A stretch of DNA of 5,493 nucleotides. Origin: Marinospirillum sp. (lineage in GTDB: Bacteria > Pseudomonadota > Gammaproteobacteria > Pseudomonadales > Halomonadaceae). Positions 1 through 4,511 of this stretch are shown here, piece after piece. The notes under the pieces are model-generated. The model searched no databases. It was not told the origin of the DNA and saw only the letters and a program-made list of their open reading frames with translations. Location of the stretch: NCBI GenBank assembly GCA_007116865.1, contig SKHR01000225.1, positions 1 to 5,493 on the forward strand. The letters are read 5' to 3'. Every line of letters starts with the position of its first letter. The stretch's first letter is position 1. A program made the translations under genes and the position numbers.

Positions 1-297
1 CGAATGAGCCTGCAAACCCTGGTACAAAAAGCCTGTCACAATCCAGCGGACGCCTATAATGTCAAGGAGCGGGGTTATCTGCGTGAAGGTTATTTTGCTG
101 ACCTGGTGCTGGTTGATCTGCAAGCCACTCAACTGGTTGATAAGGCGTCTTTGCTGTACAAGTGCGGCTGGTCGCCCTTTGAAGGGCATCGTTTTAACAG
201 CCAGATCATGACAACCTGGGTCAACGGGCAGATTGCCTGGGATCAGGGTCAGCTGTGCGGTGAGCCCTTGGGTCAGCGCCTGAGATTTAATCGTTAA
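1..297 (+). CDS. pyrC: Dihydroorotase, C-terminal fragment (5' end outside window)
   Basis: This is the last 98 codons of a dihydroorotase, the zinc amidohydrolase that interconverts carbamoyl-aspartate and dihydroorotate in pyrimidine synthesis in the cytoplasm. The reading frame is open from base 1, so the gene starts upstream; the ATG at 4 is an internal codon, not a start. Visible family marks are the HNPA segment, then ERGYLREGYFADLVLVDL, which is the strand returning to the small beta domain of amidohydrolases. These are followed by KCGWSPFEG and the closing VNG turn near the end, typical of the long (about 440-residue) dihydroorotases. The zinc ligands and catalytic Asp lie in the missing part, so activity cannot be judged; an inactive PyrC-like homologue is possible. 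TAA is at 295-297, and hisI follows after 9 bp, which suggests one transcript. Confidence 0.88.
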   Translation, partial: RMSLQTLVQKACHNPADAYNVKERGYLREGYFADLVLVDLQATQLVDKASLLYKCGWSPFEGHRFNSQIMTTWVNGQIAWDQGQLCGEPLGQRLRFNR

Positions 298-301
298 GGA
301 G
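296..301 (+). promoter_or_regulatory. Ribosome binding site of hisI
   Basis: AAGGAG overlaps the stop codon of the dihydroorotase and sits 5 bases before the GTG at 307. It is the reason to accept GTG as the hisI start, and it points to translation coupled to the upstream gene. Confidence 0.8.
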
Positions 302-306
302 CCGGT

Positions 307-753
307 GTGAGCAACCAGGGTTTTTGGAAGTCTTTGGAAAATCAGCCTCAGGGAACTCAGTTTCCCTGGGCGGAAGTGCTTGAGCAACTGGTTTTTAACG
401 AACAGGGCTTGATCACTGCGGTTGCCCAGCAGCACGATACGGGTGAAATCCTGATGCTGGCCTGGATGAATCGGCAAGCGATTGAAATCACTTTGCAAGA
501 AGGCCAGGTCTGCTATTGGTCACGCTCACGTCACAAACTCTGGCGCAAGGGCGAAAGCTCGGGTCAGGTACAGCGGTTAAAAGCGCTAAAAATTGACTGT
601 GATGGGGATGCCTTGTTGCTGCAAGTTGATCAACAAGGCCCGGCTTGTCACACCGGACGTCGGGGCTGCTTTTTTTATGAGGTCCGGGATCAAAGTGTGA
701 CCATCCAAACCGATCCGCTGATCAGCCCCGATCAGCTCTACGCCAAATCCTGA
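307..753 (+). CDS. hisI: Phosphoribosyl-AMP cyclohydrolase
   Basis: HisI opens the adenine ring of phosphoribosyl-AMP in the third step of histidine synthesis; it is a cytoplasmic dimer needing Zn and Mg. The 148-residue protein has the complete domain at about residues 28-126. Key features are LMLAWMN (49-55), YWSRSRHKLWRKGESSG (70-86), the Mg-binding DCDGD (Asp97, Asp99, Asp101) and the zinc cysteines Cys98, Cys114 and Cys121, the last two in GPACHTGRRGC. It is a HisI-only protein; the HisE pyrophosphohydrolase domain of HisIE fusions is absent. The first 25 residues or so are a short leader and the last 20 a tail of no known role. The start is GTG, supported by AAGGAG 5 bases upstream. It lies between a pyrimidine gene and yidD rather than in a his operon, so it may be an isolated his gene; a second copy elsewhere cannot be excluded. 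Confidence 0.96.
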   Translation: MSNQGFWKSLENQPQGTQFPWAEVLEQLVFNEQGLITAVAQQHDTGEILMLAWMNRQAIEITLQEGQVCYWSRSRHKLWRKGESSGQVQRLKALKIDCDGDALLLQVDQQGPACHTGRRGCFFYEVRDQSVTIQTDPLISPDQLYAKS

Positions 754-1158
754 ATGCACCCGATCATCAACAAACTACGACTGCCTTTGCAAGGATTGCG
801 CTGGCTGGTGGCGCGCCTGTTGATCGGCCTGGTGCGTTTTTATCAGCTGTTCATCAGTCCACTCAAACCGCCGAGCTGTCGTTTTTATCCGACCTGTTCC
901 AGCTACACGATTGAGGCCTTGCGCTTGCATGGCCCGATCAAAGGCAGCTGGTTGGCACTGCGACGGATCAGCAAGTGCCATCCCTTGCATCCGGGCGGCT
1001 TTGACTGGGTGCCAGGCACGGAGCCGGATGCCCAGTCCAGCTCTAAATCCCAAGAAGCTCCGTCAGCAATTCAGTCAGCCAGCCAGCCAGAAGCTTACTC
1101 AGAAAGCATCGCGCCCACTCAAAAATCTTCCGCCAGCCAAAAAGAACCCAAGGGGTAG
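754..1158 (+). CDS. yidD: Membrane protein insertion efficiency factor YidD, with long C-terminal tail
   Basis: YidD is a small membrane-associated protein that aids insertion of inner-membrane proteins by the YidC/Sec route. The core is residues 15-87. An amphipathic or hydrophobic helix (about 15-35) is followed by LFISPLKPPSCRFYPTCSSY with Cys42 and Cys48, then KCHPLHPGGFDWVP (74-87) with Cys75. These are the family signature. Most YidD proteins stop soon after this point; here about 48 further residues, rich in Ser, Gln, Pro and Glu, follow and look disordered. The ATG directly follows the hisI TGA with no clear Shine-Dalgarno, so coupled translation is likely. The placement is unusual, since yidD normally lies in rpmH-rnpA-yidD-yidC. 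The last 40 bp overlap the 3' end of the convergent glycosylase gene. Core identity is near certain; the role of the tail is unknown. Confidence 0.95.
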   Translation: MHPIINKLRLPLQGLRWLVARLLIGLVRFYQLFISPLKPPSCRFYPTCSSYTIEALRLHGPIKGSWLALRRISKCHPLHPGGFDWVPGTEPDAQSSSKSQEAPSAIQSASQPEAYSESIAPTQKSSASQKEPKG

Positions 1159-2243
1159 GTCTGTCCATTGATCAACAGCGCGGCTTGCTGCTCGCCAGCA
1201 TAGTGACGCCTGGTAGTCAGGGGTTTGAAGCGGTGCTGATAAGTCAGGGTCAGGGTTTGATTGGCCGCCAGGGGCGGGCAGGCCAGGCGAAAAGGTTTGC
1301 GGTAAAAAGCGCCTGGTTTGCGACGTTTAAAGCTGAGCACCAGATAAACCAGGGGGGCGGTCGAGGTCGCTTGACGGGCATGCAGGGTGGCACTCAGGGT
1401 CAGGCAGGTATTGGCGGCGCAGGTTTGGGGGGTCAGGCTGGCGTGCTGCAATTCCAGGTCGGCATCCGGTTCATGCCCCAGCAGCGCCAAAGCGCGTGGA
1501 TGGGCGGACTTGAGCAGGCTACGCAGGGCGTGACGCAGGAGTTGCTGGCGCGCAGGCGGAGCATCTGACCACCAGTCTTCAACCAGGGTCAACATCGACT
1601 CAGGATGGGTTTTGCTCCAGTCGTTCAGATGGTTGGCAACCGAGCGGCGCACATAGGCCGATGGATCATCTCTTAAGGCTTCCAGACAAGCACGAACCGG
1701 CGTTGCCGGGTCTTCGATCAATACCGGTAAACGGCTGGCCCAAGGCAGGCGAGGGCGGGTCGCCTCAGAAACCAGGCGGCGAACGTGCTCATTCTCGTCT
1801 TCAACCCAGGCATTGAGTTTGGCATACACCTCGACGGGCCAGCGCTGAATGAAAGGGCGCAGACAAAACTCGCTGGTGAAACGCTGGGTCAAAAAATACT
1901 GAGTCTCCAGTGCCTCGGCAGGCCAATCAAGTGCATAGTCGGCAATATAAAAACTATCCGGCAAAAACTGAAAGGCATTGAATCCAGACGGTTCATCCGA
2001 TGGGGTCAGCTGTGCCCAGGATTGGCGCAACAGCGTCAGCGCATGCACAGGGTCTGCAGGTAGCTGTGCATGCAGGCAACGGCTGAGCTGACGCCCTCGA
2101 TCCATCAGCCCCAGCGCTTCAAAACCGTCCATTGCCTGACGTTGAAAAGCCGCTGGATCAAAAGCGGGATAAACCGCCGCAATGCGCTGGCTCAGCGCGA
2201 CAACTCGCGCTTCACCATAGTCATCTACCAAGCGTTTTGCCAT
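1119..2243 (-). CDS. AlkC-type DNA alkylation repair glycosylase (HEAT-like repeats plus C-terminal Ig-like domain)
   Basis: This probably excises positively charged alkylpurines such as 3-methyladenine from DNA, as known for the AlkC/AlkD family, which works without flipping the base. The 374-residue protein begins with the family-like helical region YPAFDPAAFQ (25-34). Helical repeats follow through about residue 255, including NEHVRRLVSEATRPRLPW (151-168) and DPSAYVRRSVANHLNDW (193-209), the most recognisable AlkC segments. Residues 260-374 are strand-rich and fit the Ig-like domain that separates AlkC from the shorter AlkD. The ATG fits the family N-terminus although its Shine-Dalgarno is weak. 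It starts 6 bp after the sufE stop and is probably translated from the same mRNA. Its 3' end runs 40 bp into yidD on the other strand. AlkC is assigned from length and domain plan; the exact catalytic acidic residues were not assigned. Confidence 0.88.
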   Translation of the reverse strand: MAKRLVDDYGEARVVALSQRIAAVYPAFDPAAFQRQAMDGFEALGLMDRGRQLSRCLHAQLPADPVHALTLLRQSWAQLTPSDEPSGFNAFQFLPDSFYIADYALDWPAEALETQYFLTQRFTSEFCLRPFIQRWPVEVYAKLNAWVEDENEHVRRLVSEATRPRLPWASRLPVLIEDPATPVRACLEALRDDPSAYVRRSVANHLNDWSKTHPESMLTLVEDWWSDAPPARQQLLRHALRSLLKSAHPRALALLGHEPDADLELQHASLTPQTCAANTCLTLSATLHARQATSTAPLVYLVLSFKRRKPGAFYRKPFRLACPPLAANQTLTLTYQHRFKPLTTRRHYAGEQQAALLINGQTYPLGSFWLAEDF

Positions 2244-2249
2244 GCGGGT

Positions 2250-2669
2250 TCAGGCCTGTGTTTGATAGTGCTGTGCCAGGGCAAAAATTCTTTCGAGCAT
2301 CGCATGCAGGCCATTGCTACGTGTTGGGCTCAGGTGACGATCCAGACCCAGGGCAGACAAAAAGTCAGGCGGTGTTTGCAAAATTTCAGCCGGGGTACGC
2401 TGGTCATAAATGCGCAGCAAAATCGCGATCAAACCTGACACGATGGCCGCATCACTGATCGCGTTGAGTTTTAAACGCCCTTCGGCATATTCATGACGTA
2501 TCCAAACCTGCGACTGACAGCCCTCAATTTTATACTCAGCGGTTTTCCACTCATCAGGATAGGTCGGCAGGGCTTTGCCCAGATCGATGATGTACTGATA
2601 ACGATCCATCCAGTTGTCAAAAAAATCGAACTCTTCCAATAGGGTTTGTTGTTCAGCCTGTGCAGACAT
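2250..2669 (-). CDS. sufE: Cysteine desulfuration protein SufE
   Basis: SufE accepts persulfide sulfur from a cysteine desulfurase (SufS or CsdA), stimulates it, and passes the sulfur to Fe-S assembly scaffolds in the cytoplasm. At 139 residues it matches the usual family size. The acceptor is Cys51 in KIEGCQSQVW, the same position and motif as in E. coli SufE. Other family parts are RYQYIIDLGKALP (23-35), the SDAAIVSGLIAILLRIY stretch (72-88) and LSPTRSNGL (113-121). The start ATG has AAGG at 2678-2681, 8 bases away. There is no sufS, sufB, sufC or sufD next to it, so its partner must be encoded elsewhere. It sits between the small membrane protein and the glycosylase gene on one probable transcript. 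CsdE is the only close alternative, and the two cannot be separated from sequence alone. Confidence 0.94.
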   Translation of the reverse strand: MSAQAEQQTLLEEFDFFDNWMDRYQYIIDLGKALPTYPDEWKTAEYKIEGCQSQVWIRHEYAEGRLKLNAISDAAIVSGLIAILLRIYDQRTPAEILQTPPDFLSALGLDRHLSPTRSNGLHAMLERIFALAQHYQTQA

Positions 2670-2677
2670 GGTGGGTG

Positions 2678-2681
2678 CCTT
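2678..2681 (-). promoter_or_regulatory. Ribosome binding site of sufE
   Basis: On the minus strand AAGG lies 8 bases before the sufE ATG, within the 20-bp gap after the membrane-protein stop. It supports the ATG at 2669 as the start. Confidence 0.6.
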
Positions 2682-2689
2682 GATTAGAT

Positions 2690-3088
2690 TTAACGAGGGG
2701 TCGAACGAGGGTTGCTGACCTGCATTCGATCCGATGAAGATAAGCGGATTTGCTGTCCTTCCTGGGTGATGAACTGGCGATCACCGAGGTTTTTACGCGC
2801 CACCCAGTAAAGGTTCTGGCTGCCATCATGGGGATTGGTCACTTCGACCTTGAGCAACTGGTTTTGATGATGCCAGTTGTATCCCGCTGCAATCACACCA
2901 GAAACCAGCACAAAGCCGACACACAGGGCCAAAAACCACTTGAATGGGAAGGGTCGGGGCTGAGTATGGTCTGTCAGGGCGGGCCGATTGGGGTGAGCCG
3001 ATGTCTGGGACTTGAGCTGGCGCTGATGACGCCAATAAAAATAGGCCAGCAAGCAAACGGCCCCGGTCACAAGAATTTTACCCAGCAT
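2690..3088 (-). CDS. Small two-helix membrane protein of unknown function
   Basis: This is a protein of 132 residues whose function I do not recognise. It has an N-terminal hydrophobic helix (LGKILVTGAVCLLAYFYW, about residues 2-19) and then a basic, Pro/His/Gln-rich loop of about 30 residues. A second helix follows (about 51-70, WFLALCVGFVLVSGVIAAGY). The C-terminal region of about 60 residues looks strand-rich, with YWVARKNLGDRQFITQEGQ near its middle. The charges favour a hairpin with the linker inside, and the tail would then be on the same side as the N-terminus; this is inferred only. Small membrane proteins of similar plan occur in other gammaproteobacteria, but I cannot name a characterised one. 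The ATG at 3088 is chosen over an in-frame TTG one codon upstream because GGAGG is 6 bases from the ATG and only 3 from the TTG. It is first in a probable transcript with sufE and the glycosylase gene. Confidence 0.75.
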   Translation of the reverse strand: MLGKILVTGAVCLLAYFYWRHQRQLKSQTSAHPNRPALTDHTQPRPFPFKWFLALCVGFVLVSGVIAAGYNWHHQNQLLKVEVTNPHDGSQNLYWVARKNLGDRQFITQEGQQIRLSSSDRMQVSNPRSTPR

Positions 3089-3094
3089 CAAAAA

Positions 3095-3100
3095 CCTCCC
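3095..3100 (-). promoter_or_regulatory. Strong ribosome binding site that decides the membrane-protein start
   Basis: GGGAGG on the minus strand is 6 bases from the ATG at 3088 but only 3 bases from the TTG at 3091. The spacing favours the ATG. Confidence 0.7.
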
Positions 3101-3132
3101 ACTTTGGATCGCACGCAGTGTAACAAACCCCG

Positions 3133-4323
3133 CTAGGGCGTGTCCTCATCTTCCGCCCATGGGGCAGTCCAGCTTTGTTTCTGGCTTTGCGCCTGCCAGG
3201 CTTCGTCTTCTTCATGCAGGTAAATCCGAGTGGTGGCCAGACTGGCGTGGCGTGCATTGCGTGCCAGATATCTCAGCTCAACCCCGGCATTGGCCTGATG
3301 CGTGATGGATGTATGCCGAAACCAGTGAGTAGAGGTTTTTTCCAGGCGTGATGCCATCTCCGGTGCACTGACACTCAGTGCCAGGCTGGCCTCCTGGGTG
3401 AGATCCTTCATGGTGCGATAAATCATATTGGCGCTGATACCCTTGCTGCCTTTCAAGTCACGAATCAAGGGGGAGGCATCCTCAGTTGCGGGCAGGGGAG
3501 AGAGCCCCAAGTGATTTCGATAACGATTGATCGAAGCAATGCAGGCCTCACTGACTGGAATCTCCGCGTATTTCCCGCCCTTGCCTTGCACCGACCACCA
3601 CCAGTGTCCGCGTTTTTGAAAAAAATCATTCATCCGCGCATTGGCAACCTCATGCACACGTGGCGCCAACAAATACAAAAAGGCCAGCAGCACTCGCCAG
3701 CGTTCGAGCTGTTTGGCACGAGTGTCTGAATCAGCGGTTTGATGTTGAATATAGTCGATCAGCGCATCCCAGGTTTCCTGATCCAGGTGACGTTCACGAA
3801 CCTTGCGCGCATCCTGTCTCGGTGCCTTTTGGCGCATGAGTTGTAGCGGATTGCCTGCCAGATATCCCGCGCTATGCAAGTAATGAAACAGTCCTTTGAG
3901 CACCCGCAGAGCATGTTGTTGGCTGGTTTGGCTTAATGGACCCTGAAACGGGCGCCAGTCTGGGCTGTGGCGAGGTGCTCGACCATGACCACACCAGCGC
4001 GCTGTGGGCTGTGGATCAGCGAGAAAACGCTGGTAATCGTATAAATCCTGACGATTCAGGCTGGAAAATGCCTTGCCTTGTTCCAGCCAACACCAAAGCA
4101 GCAGGCGTTCGGCTTCCTTGCGATAGGTACGAAAGGTTTGGGGTTGCTCCTGATATTCCATCAGCCAGCTTTGGATGGCCTCCAAATCTGAATGGGCATC
4201 AATCTGGCAGATTTGTGTGGCCGGTGGGCGATTCTCACCATAACGGCCGCTGAGTTCATCCGGTAGATTGGTAATGCGTTCCAGTGGCTGGGGTGCAGCA
4301 GATAATGCCAGATCTAGACTCAT
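3133..4323 (-). CDS. Tyrosine recombinase/integrase (candidate TnpS-like cointegrate resolvase)
   Basis: This is a site-specific DNA recombinase of 396 residues that would cut and join DNA through a tyrosine phosphate link. The N-terminal core-binding domain spans about residues 42-165 and includes an unusual Trp/Pro/Arg-rich stretch, with SPDWRPFQGPLS at 120-131. The catalytic domain follows from about 180. All six catalytic positions are visible: Arg222 (APRVHEV), Lys248 (GKGGK), His333 and Arg336 (HWFRH), His359 (ARHASLATT) and nucleophile Tyr368 (TRIYLH). The usual Gly before the first Arg is replaced by Ala-Pro, and the usual LGH of the third motif reads ARH. The start ATG has GAGG 7 bases upstream. 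It is divergent from a KfrA-like gene across 188 bp holding a core-site-like palindrome, as in tnpS/tnpT of Tn4651. It is longer than my recollection of TnpS (about 320 residues), so that role is inferred. A plain phage-type integrase is the alternative. Confidence 0.93.
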   Translation of the reverse strand: MSLDLALSAAPQPLERITNLPDELSGRYGENRPPATQICQIDAHSDLEAIQSWLMEYQEQPQTFRTYRKEAERLLLWCWLEQGKAFSSLNRQDLYDYQRFLADPQPTARWCGHGRAPRHSPDWRPFQGPLSQTSQQHALRVLKGLFHYLHSAGYLAGNPLQLMRQKAPRQDARKVRERHLDQETWDALIDYIQHQTADSDTRAKQLERWRVLLAFLYLLAPRVHEVANARMNDFFQKRGHWWWSVQGKGGKYAEIPVSEACIASINRYRNHLGLSPLPATEDASPLIRDLKGSKGISANMIYRTMKDLTQEASLALSVSAPEMASRLEKTSTHWFRHTSITHQANAGVELRYLARNARHASLATTRIYLHEEDEAWQAQSQKQSWTAPWAEDEDTP

Positions 4324-4330
4324 TTTTTTG

Positions 4331-4334
4331 CCTC
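4331..4334 (-). promoter_or_regulatory. Ribosome binding site of the tyrosine recombinase
   Basis: GAGG on the minus strand lies 7 bases before the ATG at 4323, separated by an A-rich spacer. It supports this start. Confidence 0.6.
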
Positions 4335-4368
4335 GTCATATCCCAGGGTTTTGCCTCAAATTTGACCT

Positions 4369-4390
4369 TAACGCCCCGATAATCCTATTC
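4369..4390. repeat. Direct repeat copy 1 (split): TAACGCC + 5 bp + AATCCTATTC
   Basis: TAACGCC (4369-4375) and AATCCTATTC (4381-4390) are separated by five bases (CCGAT). The same two blocks occur fused at 4467-4483, so 17 positions are identical. The copy lies on the recombinase side and touches the core palindrome. Bound by the module's proteins, the repeats could act as accessory sites; this is inferred. Confidence 0.55.
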
Positions 4391-4415
4391 ATGATAATAA
4401 CGGTTATCATGAATA
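4386..4415. other. Candidate recombination core site: 12-bp perfect inverted repeat with 6-bp centre
   Basis: The arms TATTCATGATAA (4386-4397) and TTATCATGAATA (4404-4415) are exact reverse complements, separated by TAACGG (4398-4403). The inner 28 bp (4387-4414) has the 11-6-11 plan of tyrosine-recombinase core sites such as dif, with TAA/TTA next to the centre as in dif. It lies in the divergent region between the recombinase and its KfrA-like partner, where the Tn4651 rst crossover site lies. Use as a crossover site is inferred. A repressor operator for the recombinase promoter is the main alternative, and both may be true. Confidence 0.7.
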
Positions 4416-4421
4416 AGTCAA
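4394..4421 (-). promoter_or_regulatory. Predicted promoter of the tyrosine recombinase gene
   Basis: On the minus strand, -35 TTGACT (4421-4416) and -10 TATTAT (4399-4394) are separated by 16 bp; each matches the sigma-70 consensus at five of six positions. The core-site palindrome covers the spacer and the -10 box, so occupation of the palindrome should block transcription. This is a prediction by eye. Confidence 0.55.
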
Positions 4422-4434
4422 TATCCAGTGTTAA

Positions 4435-4459
4435 ATAATTTACGTAATACGTAATTTAT
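4435..4459. promoter_or_regulatory. 25-bp palindrome, candidate operator/binding site of the KfrA-like protein
   Basis: The 12-bp arms 4435-4446 and 4448-4459 flank a single A at 4447 and match at 11 of 12 positions. The central 15 bp, TTACGTA-A-TACGTAA, is perfect. The centre can also be read as two tandem ACGTAAT units (4442-4455). It lies on the KfrA-like gene's side of the core site and covers its likely promoter spacer and part of the -10 box. KfrA proteins bind and repress their own promoters, and TnpT of Tn4651 binds a 20-bp inverted repeat in this relative position. Binding here is inferred. Confidence 0.62.
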
Positions 4460-4462
4460 ACT
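4457..4462 (+). promoter_or_regulatory. Predicted -10 box of the KfrA-like gene
   Basis: TATACT matches the sigma-70 -10 consensus at five of six positions and is 50 bp before the start codon. No good -35 box is seen at 16-18 bp spacing; the upstream DNA is AT-rich and palindromic. The promoter may be weak or depend on an activator. Confidence 0.42.
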
Positions 4463-4466
4463 ATGC

Positions 4467-4483
4467 TAACGCCAATCCTATTC
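4467..4483. repeat. Direct repeat copy 2: TAACGCCAATCCTATTC
   Basis: These 17 bp match the two blocks of the copy at 4369-4390 without the 5-bp insert. A further CCTATT follows at 4487-4492. Together the two copies bracket the core site and the operator-like palindrome. The role is unknown; an accessory protein-binding site is possible. Confidence 0.55.
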
Positions 4484-4498
4484 TTTCCTATTATTCTT

Positions 4499-4504
4499 TG
4501 AGGA
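4499..4504 (+). promoter_or_regulatory. Ribosome binding site of the KfrA-like gene
   Basis: TGAGGA lies 7 bases before the ATG at 4512 and fixes this start; the domain homology also begins right after it. Confidence 0.7.
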
Positions 4505-4511
4505 AAAAACC

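Noticed and set aside
4..6. ATG near the left edge as a gene start
   Set aside because: The frame is already open from base 1 and the protein begins in the middle of the dihydroorotase C-terminal region, so the gene is truncated by the window.
1072..1090. Short AGCC tandem repeat in the yidD tail as a phase-variation tract
   Set aside because: Only about three full 4-bp units are present, too few for likely slippage, and it encodes part of a low-complexity tail.
1185..1568. Plus-strand open frames across the glycosylase gene (also 1785-2063 and 2070-2458)
   Set aside because: They lie antisense to clear AlkC and SufE coding sequence, lack recognisable domains and have no good start signals.
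3089..3091. TTG as the start of the small membrane protein
   Set aside because: It is only 3 bases from GGAGG, while the next codon, ATG, has the normal 6-base spacing.
2750..3136. Open frames overlapping the membrane protein (plus strand, and minus 2826-3056)
   Set aside because: The two-helix protein with a strong ribosome binding site explains the region better; the alternatives have no coherent features.
3128..3140. CCC-GCTA-GGG as a terminator of the recombinase gene
   Set aside because: The stem is about three base pairs and the following bases on the minus strand are not a T-run.
3518..3526. GATAACGAT (also at 2597-2605) as an extra recombinase half-site
   Set aside because: It shares only a short piece with the core arms, has no partner arm, and lies inside coding sequence; chance is enough.
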